Position numbers and translations under genes: made by a program
Assembly (NCBI GenBank): GCA_015075745.1
Contig: JABTTW010000001.1
Coordinates: 1,426,001-1,490,000 of the forward strand
Source: Planctomycetia bacterium
GTDB lineage: Bacteria > Planctomycetota > Phycisphaerae > UBA1845 > UTPLA1
Length of the DNA: 64,000 nt
Direction of reading: 5' to 3'
Part shown: one piece after another, positions 50,673-59,681 of the stretch
Numbering within the stretch: position 1 is the first letter of the stretch
Layout of the letters: each line of letters begins with the position of its first letter
The notes under the pieces: model-generated
The model's database searches: none
What the model was told of the DNA's origin: nothing
Seen by the model: only the letters and a program-made list of their open reading frames with translations

Positions 50673-51640
50673 GAGACAGACTCACACGCATCCAGAATCT
50701 CATTGATCGTGGTCCTGGCCAGGCAGACGCAGGTGTCTGCGGCGCCGTAGTAAACCCGAACGATGCTGTCCATTTCGGCGACGCCCTCTGTGCCCGGTGA
50801 ATCGATGATCATGCCGCTGGGGAAAACGACATTCGGGACCTGACCCGTCAACTCATACTGTTCACGTGGTTCAAGTAGGTTCCGGCGGCTCCGAGCAAGG
50901 ACCTTCCGCGGATTGGAATAGTCCAGAAGCACGGCCCCCGCCTGGTAGATATTGACGCTGGCGAAGTGAGTTGCAATGCCATGATAGAGATGCAGCCATC
51001 CGTGGCGCGTTCGCACCGGCGGCGGACCCGAGCCGATTAATTCGTCCCAATACCGCCAGCGTCCGTCCATGACGGGCCCGGCGCTTCGCCATGAAACAAG
51101 ATCGTCTGACTCCGCAAGTTCGATCATCGAACCCGAGACCGGCCCTCCGTTCTTCGCCGGTTGATTCGGTCGTTGAAGCCGAAGAAATCGCCCGCCGATT
51201 CGCTCCGGAAAGAGTACGCCGTTTCGCCGGTCACCCTCCGGATCAAAGGAAACCAGCTCAAAATCGCCCTCATTAAGACATCGTCCAATGGCCAGGCGAC
51301 ATCCTTCATCCGTATCAACTGCGAATACCCCGTACAGGTCTCCTTCGAGAATGGTCAGGCGCGGGTCGTAGATGTGATAGGCGCGAAGCGGCTGCCGCTC
51401 GATTCCTCGCAGATCGACAACGTCTGGGTGCACAATCCAGCGCTCGCCGCCGTCGCCCGGTCGCTCCGCCCACATCAGCAGGGTCTGTCGTCCGCGCGAC
51501 TGGACTCTGAGCAGCAGGCGATCTCTGCCTTTCCAATGAACCGCCCCGGGATTAAAGACGGACGATACGTCGACAAGGTCGGGTCGACCGGGCGGAATGT
51601 CGGACCGGGTGATAATGGGATTGCTGCTGTACCGCCTCAC
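50669..51640 (-). CDS. GH130 mannoside phosphorylase or hydrolase
   Basis: 323 residues of the five-bladed propeller family GH130, which acts on beta-mannosides mostly by phosphorolysis. Key marks are VSSVFNPGAVHWKGRDRLLL, the catalytic Asp92 in HIYDPRLTILEG, the binding stretch PVSGSMIELAESDDLVSW, HGWLHLYHGIAT, and the C-terminal VFPSGMIIDSPG plus YYGAADTCVCLARTTI. It is coupled to the symporter upstream and the GH38 gene downstream through ATGA overlaps. The unit should take up a mannose-containing disaccharide and split it inside the cell. Hydrolase against phosphorylase cannot be decided by eye. Confidence 0.92.
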   Translation of the reverse strand: MRRYSSNPIITRSDIPPGRPDLVDVSSVFNPGAVHWKGRDRLLLRVQSRGRQTLLMWAERPGDGGERWIVHPDVVDLRGIERQPLRAYHIYDPRLTILEGDLYGVFAVDTDEGCRLAIGRCLNEGDFELVSFDPEGDRRNGVLFPERIGGRFLRLQRPNQPAKNGGPVSGSMIELAESDDLVSWRSAGPVMDGRWRYWDELIGSGPPPVRTRHGWLHLYHGIATHFASVNIYQAGAVLLDYSNPRKVLARSRRNLLEPREQYELTGQVPNVVFPSGMIIDSPGTEGVAEMDSIVRVYYGAADTCVCLARTTINEILDACESVS

Positions 51641-53676
51641 TGGGCCACCTTCTCGTCGCGCACGATGCCGTCATCATGGACATCGCGCTTCATCGTTCGA
51701 AGCTGCTGTAACATCGCATGGATGTCCTTGAATCCGCCAATTGTGAACCAGATAACCACTGTCAGTGCAATGCCGACCTGAATCCAGACATAGACCTGCC
51801 AAAAACGCATCCAGCCCGCATCGAATTGACGAAATCCCTCCCCGGACGATCCCACCGTGAGCATGTAAACCGTGCCAACCGCAAAAACGATGACCCATGC
51901 GGCCGTCCACAAATAGGTGCTGATGTACAGGAATTTATCACGACGGGAAAAATAGCGATTCATGCCCAATACGCGCCAACCGACGGACGTCTCTCCCTCA
52001 GTCTCGGGTTGACAGGTCTCGACCGCATGTTTTCCGCGATGCAGGAGACTGTCCAGTTCAAACTTCCGCGGGCGATAGATCAGCGACACAACAACGTATG
52101 TTGCCAGGCAGCATGGCATGGCCAGGCCCCACAACTCCTGCCCGTTCGGCAGATGGCTGCTCAGCCATTCGCCGATCGCATCGACGCGAACTTCTCCAAG
52201 CCAGTTCAGCACGCCCCAGAGTGTACGCCCGCGTTCATGATAATCGGTATTTGCGCTCGCCAGCACGAGTCCGCCGAGGGCGATCCCGATCCCCAGAATC
52301 GCGGCAGCCCAAGCTCCTTCCGTGGTACCGCGCCTCCAGTACAGACCGCCGATGATAACGGCGCCCGACCACCCGGCGAAGATCGCTCCCGTCAGTGCGA
52401 GGAATAGCGCGATGGCCTGATTCTGCTCGTAGCAAAGCGCAAAGACAAACGTGAAAGCCGCGACGCCCAGGGCGGAAATCCGAAGCAGCAGCAAGTGACC
52501 GCGCGGTGAAATGGGCTTGCGCCGCAAAGGCAGAATCACGTCCTGAATCAGGATGCTGCTCCACGAATGCATATAAGCGCTTTGGGTACTGATGGACGCG
52601 CACAACATCAGTGCGGCGAATGCACCGAGAAGACCAGCCGGAAGCAAACCGGCGAGTGCCACGGGGACCCTCATCTGGCTCCGTGTTTCCAGATTGGCAA
52701 TGTCGGACAATTGCGAGTCGACTCGCGTCTGCAGGTCGCCCCATGCCGCGTGATGCATCACGACAAAGATCAGGATCGGCAGAAGCATGATGAGCAGGCT
52801 CTGCGGGTAGCCGCGCCAAGTGCCGATCACCATTCCCATCTTCGCTTCGTGAGCACTCTTCGCCGAACTGTTATATCCCTGGGTACCCTGCCAGGACATT
52901 GCGTTGTACACGACCCCCATTACCCCGATGATGAAGAATCGAAAGTTAAAGGTCTCGACGTATCCTGTGTCGAATGGATTGATCTTGGAATGGCCCGGCG
53001 GCACCTGGGTCAGCACGTCGCTGATGTGCCGCCACGGGATTATCAGCAGCAAAAAAACCGCTAATCCCACGAACACTACATTAGCGAAAGCGCCCTGCAG
53101 AAAACTGGTCATCATGGCGGTCACCTGCCCGCCGCGGAAAACAAAGAAAACGGCCGTACCGAGCAGGAACAACATTACTAGGGGATAGGTCGGCGCGGAA
53201 AGAGGCCCGACCTGCAGCCGCTCCGGCAGGTGTATGAAGTGCATGAAGAAGCGCGCTTCGACGGCGGGAAAGATCCCGAAGTTGATAATGCCGGCCCCGA
53301 ACGCAACCAGTCCGGCGAAGATCCGAAATCGTCTGCTGTAGCGGCGCTCGAAGAACTCCGCGAGCGTCAGGCAGCGGGTCGCCCGAAATCGATAATTGAC
53401 CCAGCCGGTTACCGCCAGGACGACGACGACGACGGCCATGCTCATTCCCCACCACGACATGGCGAATCCGGCTTCGTAGTTCATCTGGAAGTCACGAATG
53501 ATGCTGATGCCACCGAGACCCGCCATCCCCGAGGCAATCGCAAGAAGATAGCGGCCTGCCGTGCGGCCCGCGGAGAGATAATCCGCGACGCCCCGCATCC
53601 GTCGCCCTGCCTTCATCGCGCCGAAAAACAGGACGCAGTACATGCCTACGACAATGGACCAGTCGACGATGGTCAT
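51637..53676 (-). CDS. SSS-family sodium:solute symporter, probable mannoside transporter
   Basis: 679 residues with about 14 membrane segments. Sodium:solute symporter features are YLSAGRTAGRYLLAIASGMA, LTLAEFFERRYSRRFRIFAG, NAMSWQGTQGYNSSAKSAHE and LCASISTQSAYMHSWSSIL. It is larger than average through a cytoplasmic loop and extra C-terminal segments (RYFSRRDKFLYISTYLWTAA). First gene of the glycoside unit; its start has GAGG upstream. Substrate is inferred from the adjacent GH130 and GH38 enzymes. Confidence 0.92.
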   Translation of the reverse strand: MTIVDWSIVVGMYCVLFFGAMKAGRRMRGVADYLSAGRTAGRYLLAIASGMAGLGGISIIRDFQMNYEAGFAMSWWGMSMAVVVVVLAVTGWVNYRFRATRCLTLAEFFERRYSRRFRIFAGLVAFGAGIINFGIFPAVEARFFMHFIHLPERLQVGPLSAPTYPLVMLFLLGTAVFFVFRGGQVTAMMTSFLQGAFANVVFVGLAVFLLLIIPWRHISDVLTQVPPGHSKINPFDTGYVETFNFRFFIIGVMGVVYNAMSWQGTQGYNSSAKSAHEAKMGMVIGTWRGYPQSLLIMLLPILIFVVMHHAAWGDLQTRVDSQLSDIANLETRSQMRVPVALAGLLPAGLLGAFAALMLCASISTQSAYMHSWSSILIQDVILPLRRKPISPRGHLLLLRISALGVAAFTFVFALCYEQNQAIALFLALTGAIFAGWSGAVIIGGLYWRRGTTEGAWAAAILGIGIALGGLVLASANTDYHERGRTLWGVLNWLGEVRVDAIGEWLSSHLPNGQELWGLAMPCCLATYVVVSLIYRPRKFELDSLLHRGKHAVETCQPETEGETSVGWRVLGMNRYFSRRDKFLYISTYLWTAAWVIVFAVGTVYMLTVGSSGEGFRQFDAGWMRFWQVYVWIQVGIALTVVIWFTIGGFKDIHAMLQQLRTMKRDVHDDGIVRDEKVAQ

Positions 53677-54034
53677 GGTGCCTCAAGGAGCTTGCCGGCA
53701 ACGATCCCAGGGCGTCGCCGGCATGAGCTTATAGCGAATGCACAGGAGCCGACAGTTCCCTTAGTTGCTGCGCATAACCTTGCGAGCTGGCGATGCACAC
53801 AAGCGAACCAGAGGACTTGATTTCCGGAGGTCATGCACACGCCAAAATGACTGCATGGCCCGAGCCCAGGCAGAATCCGAGATGCGCACGTCGGACCAAG
53901 CCGGCCGAGGAGTTCCCGATACACATGGCATGTGCATGGATTGGAAACGCCCAGAAATGAAGAGAAGAGATACCGCCGAAATCGCGATGACGACCCGAAA
54001 AACGCGTTTGAAGGTGCCAAAGCTATGTCACATA
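53677..54034. other. Spacer between symporter operon and tRNA-Gln
   Basis: About 360 bases upstream of the symporter operon. An inverted repeat GCCGGCAACG...CGTCGCCGGC lies at about 53693-53722 just upstream of the start codon. Otherwise no gene or known site was recognised. Confidence 0.45.
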
Positions 54035-54105
54035 CTGGCCCCCAAGGATTCGAACCTTGACAAACAGATCCAGAGTCTGTCGTGCTACCGTTACACTAGG
54101 GGCCA
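54035..54105 (-). tRNA. tRNA-Gln (anticodon CTG)
   Basis: The minus strand gives acceptor TGGCCCC pairing with GGGGCCA, D-arm GTGTAACGGTAGCAC, anticodon arm ACAGA-CTCTGGA-TCTGT with anticodon CTG, T-arm with GGTTCGAATCC, and discriminator G at 54035. The CCA end is not encoded. The U1-A72 pair and G73 are glutamine identity features. Confidence 0.96.
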
Positions 54106-54281
54106 AAAACGAACAGACGAGTCTAGCCGGGCTGCGGATCATGTCAAGAAAGCCGCCTGATTCCGGGCAAGGTCCGTGAATACGCAAGTCTTGTGAAAGC
54201 CCTTGCTTAGTGGCGATTGCGCCACGGTTCGGCAGGGGAAGCGTCTCGCGATGGCGCGACCGTGAGGCGTATCGGCGAAAC

Positions 54282-54325
54282 AAAAAGCTCCCCCGTGGGG
54301 GCGAGGTTCGCCGGCCACGGGGGAG
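54282..54325 (-). terminator. Intrinsic terminator of the low-complexity protein operon
   Basis: On the minus strand CTCCCCCGTGG and CCACGGGGGAG form a perfect 11-bp stem around a 16-nt loop, followed by G-C and TTTTT. It lies about 70 bp after the stop of the 573-residue protein and ends the two-gene unit. Confidence 0.88.
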
Positions 54326-54393
54326 TCGGTTGAATTATAAACGCCGTGCCGCGCGAGGGCGGTGCCATCGAGACGACGCCGGCGTGGGTGATG

Positions 54394-56115
54394 TCATTGA
54401 GCGCCCGGCGTCATCGGACCCGGCATGGAGGAACCAGGGATCGAGTATCCCGAAATCGGGGAGCCGGGAATTCTGCCGCCGGAGTTGCTGACTCCAGCCA
54501 TGACGGACATCGGCATGTTGCCGATGGCGGTCATCGGGACGGGGAGGCCGTTGGGGCCGACTGCAACCATGGCCGGCGCGCCGAAGGGCATTGCGCCGCC
54601 GGGTGCATACGCATGGCCAGCCGTCATCGCGGGGACGGCGTTCTGTGCGATTTGCTTGAGAACGGCGTCGGGCGGAGCGAATTCGCGGTCTTCGCGTTCG
54701 CGCTGGGGCTCGGTGCTTCCCATAAGGTACTGCATCATGCACCAGAAGCGGACGCAGAGTCGCCGCGAGGTTTCAAACTCGGCCGTGGCGTCGAAGGCCA
54801 AGCGCAGTCCGGCGAGGCCGATGTGGGCCGGCGTCGGGATGTGCTGAAGCGTTTCGACCCAGTGAAAGTCGTGGTCCGTCGAGCAGGTCTCGTCGCCGGC
54901 GAGGAGGACGTCCTTCACCTTTCCGGAGGTGCTCATTTCGACGGCCGCGATCGGCTGTACGAAGTCCACGATGCGACCGCCGCCGAGTTTCTGGCAGGGC
55001 GACAGGGCGATCAGACCAGCGACGGCGCGCGTCTCGGTGACGAATGCCAACCATGACGAGCCAAGCTGCATGGCGAGCCGGTTGGGGTCGCCGCAGAGCA
55101 AGTGCACCTGGCTGAAAAGTTCCCGGGCGGGTTCGCCGAGGTTCATCAGCGTGAGTGTCTGCAGCATGACGTGCCATCGGATGTAGGCCGGGGGCACGGG
55201 CGAGTTTGCCTGGATCGTGACGGCGGCGACGGGATCGCTGCCGAGGGTTTCGATCATGCCACTGACGTAGGCCGGGCCGAGCTTGAGGGTGGCGAAGACA
55301 TCCGCGAAGAGCGTCTCATGCCACTGCGCCCAGAGGACGGCCGCCTGTGGGCGAACGCCGCCGGAGACGGACTCGGTCTGAAGCTTGCCGGCGATTTCCC
55401 AACTGATGTTGAGATCGTGATAGACGCAGCGGCCCACGTCGTGGGCGACGGCGACGATGCTCCAGGGCTGGCCGATGAGCCGGCGCGGGATCGTCACGAG
55501 CGAGACCGGGATCTGTCGACCGAGGTTCATGCCGTGCTGCACGTGGTGCTGCCACGGAACGCGACCCTCGGGCACGTCGGCGAGATAGGCCAGCGGCGTG
55601 CGAGAGAGGCATTCCTTGGACACCAGTCCCCGCTGATGAGCGAGCTTGACGGTCGGCAGGTACAGATCGCGCATGATCGCGTCGATGGTGACGAGCTTCT
55701 GATGCAGCTCGTGACTGGTGTGCTGCCGCAGGACCTGGAAGACAAAACCGAAGGTGTCCTCGTTGGGCAGCACGGTGCGCAGTTCGGCGTCGTTGATGAT
55801 CGCCAGGGCATCGTGGGGCCGACCCTGATCGAGCATGGTTCTTGCGCGATCGAGCTGGTCGTTGGTCTGCTCGAGGACGTAGTCATACCAGCGCGAGAGG
55901 GTCTTGAGCTGGGTGGCGACGGATTTGAGCCTCGTTCGCGTCAACTCAAGATCATTGGGAAAAGCGGCCTGCTCGGCCGGGGTAAACCGGACGAGCAGGT
56001 CTTCCTTCATTTCGCCTGAGACCTCGTCGCAATAGAGAGACCAGCGTCTGAGGCTGGCCTGAATATGGCGGGCGCGGTTGCGCAGGCTGACGAGTTTCTG
56101 TTGAATCGTGTTCAT
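54394..56115 (-). CDS. Hypothetical protein with degenerate zincin-like motifs and disordered Pro/Gly/Met tail
   Basis: 573 residues, no signal peptide. The N-terminal 130 residues are coiled-coil-like (TRTRLKSVATQLKTLSRWYD, EQTNDQLDRARTML). The central part has WSIVAVAHDVGRCVYHDLNI and AAVLWAQWHETLFADVFATL followed by KLGPAYVSG. This HD..R...HD plus HE...AD...LGPAY arrangement resembles the H-E-x-x-H and E/D motifs of certain zincin metallopeptidases, but the canonical HExxH is altered (HDVGR), so activity is doubtful. The last 80 residues are low-complexity (PGGAMPFGAPAMVAVGPNGL). The start has AAGGA upstream. It follows the Asn/Pro/Phe-rich protein by 67 bp and shares its terminator. Family not recognised. 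Confidence 0.7.
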   Translation of the reverse strand: MNTIQQKLVSLRNRARHIQASLRRWSLYCDEVSGEMKEDLLVRFTPAEQAAFPNDLELTRTRLKSVATQLKTLSRWYDYVLEQTNDQLDRARTMLDQGRPHDALAIINDAELRTVLPNEDTFGFVFQVLRQHTSHELHQKLVTIDAIMRDLYLPTVKLAHQRGLVSKECLSRTPLAYLADVPEGRVPWQHHVQHGMNLGRQIPVSLVTIPRRLIGQPWSIVAVAHDVGRCVYHDLNISWEIAGKLQTESVSGGVRPQAAVLWAQWHETLFADVFATLKLGPAYVSGMIETLGSDPVAAVTIQANSPVPPAYIRWHVMLQTLTLMNLGEPARELFSQVHLLCGDPNRLAMQLGSSWLAFVTETRAVAGLIALSPCQKLGGGRIVDFVQPIAAVEMSTSGKVKDVLLAGDETCSTDHDFHWVETLQHIPTPAHIGLAGLRLAFDATAEFETSRRLCVRFWCMMQYLMGSTEPQREREDREFAPPDAVLKQIAQNAVPAMTAGHAYAPGGAMPFGAPAMVAVGPNGLPVPMTAIGNMPMSVMAGVSNSGGRIPGSPISGYSIPGSSMPGPMTPGAQ

Positions 56116-56182
56116 CGTGCTATTCCTTCTCGGGCATCACCCGTAATTGCTTCCCGAAAGAACGCTTAGCCGGCTTGTCGCA

Positions 56183-57508
56183 TCAGATGCAGCAAGTGGG
56201 CGAGCACGAATTGACGACGCCGAACGGGCTGTAGTTTGGAACGGTCGATGCGGCACCGAATCCGCCGACGGTTGACAGCGGGTTGAGGCCGTAGGAATTG
56301 TTGACAAACGGCGTGGTGGTCGAGATCGGGGAGAAGCCGTTGGTCGGGTTCCAGTTGTTCCAGGGGGTCGTGTTGTTCCAGGGCGTCGCTGCGAACGACG
56401 GGATCGCCGAATTCAGGAGATTCCAAGGGGTCGTGTTCACGAATGGATTCGACACCAGGGACGGGATGCCGCCGAGCGGGCTCACGCCGAATGGGGAGGG
56501 CGAGAGGCGCGACCAGAGCGACGGGTTCAGGTTGTTGATGAACGGCGTGGCAGGATTCCAGCCGTTCCAGATCGGGTTGCCGATCGACTGATTCCAGATG
56601 GAAGAGCAGTTGAAGGGGTCAATGCTTGCGCCGACGGGATTGTTTGCGAACAGGGGATTTGCGAACGGCGCGATGCCGAACGGCGTGACCGGCGACGGAC
56701 CGCTTACGAGCGGATTGACGTTTACGGCGAACGGGCTGGTCAGTCCCGGGAAATTGACCGGGTTGGAAAAAAAAGGGGTACCGAATCCCGGCTGCTGGAT
56801 GGGATTGATCGTGCCGAACGTGCTGGTCATCGGGTTCACCCAGGCGCCGAAGTTCGGCGTCGAGAAGCCCGGCCGAAACTGCGAGATCGGATTCATGAAC
56901 GGGGTCATGGGGTTCACGAATGCCGACGCGGGATTGACAAACGGGGTCATCGGGTTGACGAACGGCGTCGGGCCAAACGGGGTCGGCATGGCGCCGAAGA
57001 ACGGATGGGCCGTCGCGCCGAAGTTGGGGATGAAGTTCATCGGGTACTGCGTCGAGATGCCGGTGTATGGGTTAACGGCGTAGTTGTACGGCGTCGTCGT
57101 CGGGCAGCCGGTGAAGGAATTCGGGGTCTGGTTGATGAATGGATTGAAGGTGTTGTAGGGGTTCATCGTGGCGTACGGATGGGCGTATGTGCCGAAGCCG
57201 GGCTGGACCCAGGGATTGACGGGCGTGGGGATGCAGCCAAATGGAGTCGGCTGATAGGCCGGGATGCCGGTCGGGATGCCGTAGGCCGTGGGGATGCCGT
57301 TGGAGAAGGGCATCTGTCCGGGGACAAAGTTCTGGAAAGCGTAGGCGGCGGGATTGGGCTGGCCGACCGGAATGCCTGCGTAGGTCGCGGCACCGAGGGC
57401 GGGGTTATAGGCCTGAGTGGGCTCGGCGGTACGAGCCTGGCCGTTGGTTCCGCAGGTCTGCGGATCGAGGGTGGCGGTGCCTCCCTGATATGAGTAGGCG
57501 TTAAACAT
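56183..57508 (-). CDS. Low-complexity Asn/Pro/Phe-rich repeat protein
   Basis: 441 residues from the ATG at 57508, which has AAGGAG upstream; a longer frame to 57616 is not needed. Nearly the whole protein is made of short degenerate repeats around TPF, NPF, NPM and NPx (TPFVNPMTPFVNPASAFVNP, TPWNNTTPWNNWNPTNGFSP), with no signal peptide and few charges. It ends in a Cys cluster (CSPTCCI). The composition predicts an intrinsically disordered, phase-separating or fibre-forming protein and superficially resembles FG/NPF-type repeat proteins. It is the first gene of a two-gene unit. No function is claimed. Confidence 0.75.
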   Translation of the reverse strand: MFNAYSYQGGTATLDPQTCGTNGQARTAEPTQAYNPALGAATYAGIPVGQPNPAAYAFQNFVPGQMPFSNGIPTAYGIPTGIPAYQPTPFGCIPTPVNPWVQPGFGTYAHPYATMNPYNTFNPFINQTPNSFTGCPTTTPYNYAVNPYTGISTQYPMNFIPNFGATAHPFFGAMPTPFGPTPFVNPMTPFVNPASAFVNPMTPFMNPISQFRPGFSTPNFGAWVNPMTSTFGTINPIQQPGFGTPFFSNPVNFPGLTSPFAVNVNPLVSGPSPVTPFGIAPFANPLFANNPVGASIDPFNCSSIWNQSIGNPIWNGWNPATPFINNLNPSLWSRLSPSPFGVSPLGGIPSLVSNPFVNTTPWNLLNSAIPSFAATPWNNTTPWNNWNPTNGFSPISTTTPFVNNSYGLNPLSTVGGFGAASTVPNYSPFGVVNSCSPTCCI

Positions 57509-58243
57509 CGTGGGCATCTCCTTGCCAAAAAGGCAACTCGTTACTTCTCGGCGATCGGGAAACCATCCATCCGCCACGGACACACGTCCGAGGCGATATC
57601 GCCGATGAGTCAGCAAAAATGTGTTGGGTGCGCCGCCGCGGATAAGACTCTGTCATCCGTCGGCGAACATCGCTGGAAAACTCTTCCACACCGCTCGTCG
57701 CATTCGTCATCGCGCCAAGTCGATGACGGGAACGCGAAGTGCCTTCGTCATCGGCGGTATGGCACGGCGGATAAAAGCCAAACATGCCTGAAACCATTAA
57801 GATTTCTTGCAATTACGGCGCGTGGATTTTTGATGCTGGGCGGGCCGTCGCGCGGCTGATTCGATTATCAGCATTGGCAGCGACGGCGCGACAGCACGGG
57901 CGGGTCAATCAATGCTGATAGCCGCAGCCGCGCTCGGCGCGATTTGTCATTAAGGCAGATTGAAGTCGGAAGATCGGTCGAAAGGTTTCCCTGAAGGCTG
58001 CCGGTTCCGCAAAATGGAATCCGACGAATCTACGCTGCGACGCCGTCCCGACGATGAGATCTCCTGGGGATTCGGCCTTTAGAATCAGGCCCGATCCGCA
58101 AAAAAAGACGTTGAGAATCGGACATTTTAGGGCGTCAGGCTCTTGAAGACGGCGCGGCGAGCGGTTTATTTTGTACTGGGAGCGATGCAAAGGTTTCTTG
58201 CTGACTATGCCGAAGTAGCCCAAGACGGCTAGAATCAAGCTGA
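57509..58243. other. Spacer between divergent genes
   Basis: About 735 bases, lower in GC than the flanks, containing the leaders of two divergent genes. Open frames in it (for example 57909-58238 minus) have no family resemblance. No convincing RNA structure was identified. Confidence 0.45.
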
Positions 58244-58957
58244 ATGGAGCAGGAGAACAGATTTTGTGAGGATGCCGTGATCAGGGATCAATGGATCCCG
58301 GTGTTTCCACTTCCCAATGTCGTGCTGATGCCTCGTCATGTGCTGCCGCTTCACATCTTCGAGCCCCGGTATCGCGCCATGACCCGCGATGCACTGGCCG
58401 GGTCCAGGCTGGTTTCGATCGCCCTGCTGCGTAAAGGCTACGAAGAGAAGTATCACACGCTTGAGGCTCCCATCCACGAAGTCGTCGGTGTCGGTCAGAT
58501 CATGCGCAACGAGCGGCTACCGGACGGCCGGTACAACATCCTGCTTCAGGGTCTGAAGCGTGCCCGAATCGTCGCAGAGAATAGTGAGCTTTCCTATCGC
58601 CGGGCGAAAATGGAGCCGCTGGAGCCGGGACCGCTGCCCTGCGAGGTTGAGCTGGAGTTTCGGCGCAGCATCGTGGAACTGCTGGGCAGTCAGACGATGG
58701 TTGAGCTGGCCAGGCAGGGCAACTGGACGAATCTGCTCGAGCATCGCCATGCCTCATTTTCAGACCTTGTTGATGCGCTCGCCGCGTCGGTCCTGATCTG
58801 TCCCGATGAGAAACAATGTTTTCTGGAATTGGTGTGCGCCGCCAAGAGGGCCCGTTACTTGTGCGCCGCGCTTCAGTCGATGCAGTGCCGCCCCCCTGCC
58901 CCTCCGCCTCATGAACATCGGCCGAGAAGCTGGCCGCCGGGAACTTTCGACAACTAA
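58244..58957 (+). CDS. LON N-terminal (substrate-binding) domain protein
   Basis: 237 residues. Family signature IPVFPLPNVVLMPRHVLPLH followed by IFEPRYRAM near the start, then ISVALL-like LVSIALLRKGYEE, VGVGQIMRNERLPDGRYNIL and LQGLKRARIV. This is the PUA-like LON substrate-binding domain without ATPase or protease domains, present as a stand-alone protein in many bacteria with unclear role. The C-terminal half is helical. A GTG at 58277 with GAGG upstream is an alternative start. Confidence 0.92.
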   Translation: MEQENRFCEDAVIRDQWIPVFPLPNVVLMPRHVLPLHIFEPRYRAMTRDALAGSRLVSIALLRKGYEEKYHTLEAPIHEVVGVGQIMRNERLPDGRYNILLQGLKRARIVAENSELSYRRAKMEPLEPGPLPCEVELEFRRSIVELLGSQTMVELARQGNWTNLLEHRHASFSDLVDALAASVLICPDEKQCFLELVCAAKRARYLCAALQSMQCRPPAPPPHEHRPRSWPPGTFDN

Positions 58958-59250
58958 GCCCGGAACCGCACGGACGCCGCGAGACCGCCGATTTTCGGCC
59001 CTGCCCGTCTATCGCTGTGTTGTGGGTGGGAGCCCACCACTGGGGATGGTTACCCAGGGCAACGTCACAATCGTCTGATATCAGTGGGACCGAAACAGCG
59101 AACGCCTTCGGGCGGATTGAGTCAATTTCATTATCGGTGGGCGCGGAACAACCGCGCCAGATTAGGGCCGCGGCACGGGGGATGCTGATTGATGGGCAAG
59201 TCCGGTCAACGACAGCACCCGGACAAAACGAGTTGAAAGGAGTAAGTATC

Positions 59251-59463
59251 ATGGGTTTCCTCTCTATGGCTACATTGGCGGTGGGTGTGGTTCTCTCGGC
59301 GGTTTCCGGCCTCGTCTGCTATATGGGCTCCGGCTCGATCAGCGGTCACGTTTCAGGTCTTCCCGGTATTGAACTCGTCATGTCCCACCCTGCCGCGGCG
59401 CTCGCCGCCGGCGGACTTATCACCGTCATCAGCGCATTCGGCCAGCCCAGTCGCGTCGATTAA
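59251..59463 (+). CDS. Small membrane protein, two predicted segments
   Basis: 70 residues with AAAGGAG eight bases before the ATG at 59251. Two hydrophobic segments are separated by a Gly/Ser-rich loop: ATLAVGVVLSAVSGLVCYMG and HPAAALAAGGLITVISAFG. The good binding site and clean hydrophobic pattern argue for a real gene. Function unknown. About 290 bp of apparently empty DNA separate it from the LON gene. Confidence 0.65.
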   Translation: MGFLSMATLAVGVVLSAVSGLVCYMGSGSISGHVSGLPGIELVMSHPAAALAAGGLITVISAFGQPSRVD

Positions 59464-59681
59464 GCCCATCGCGGGGTCAAACTCGACAACGGGGACGGCA
59501 TCACCCTCCCCTACCGGATGTCCTGCGGCTTCCTGGTGTAGAGCGCCGCGCATTTCGCACATATCATCCTCGACCAATGGATTAACCGGACAAGCGGTAC
59601 GTGGTTAATCCGACAGCGGCCTGTGCGGTGACTGGTTAATTCTGTCGTCGCCGGGCCATAGGGACATCGAGGAGCGGACGG

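Noticed and set aside
57909-58238. 109-codon minus-strand frame in the divergent spacer
   Set aside because: No ribosome binding site or domain; sits where promoters are expected.
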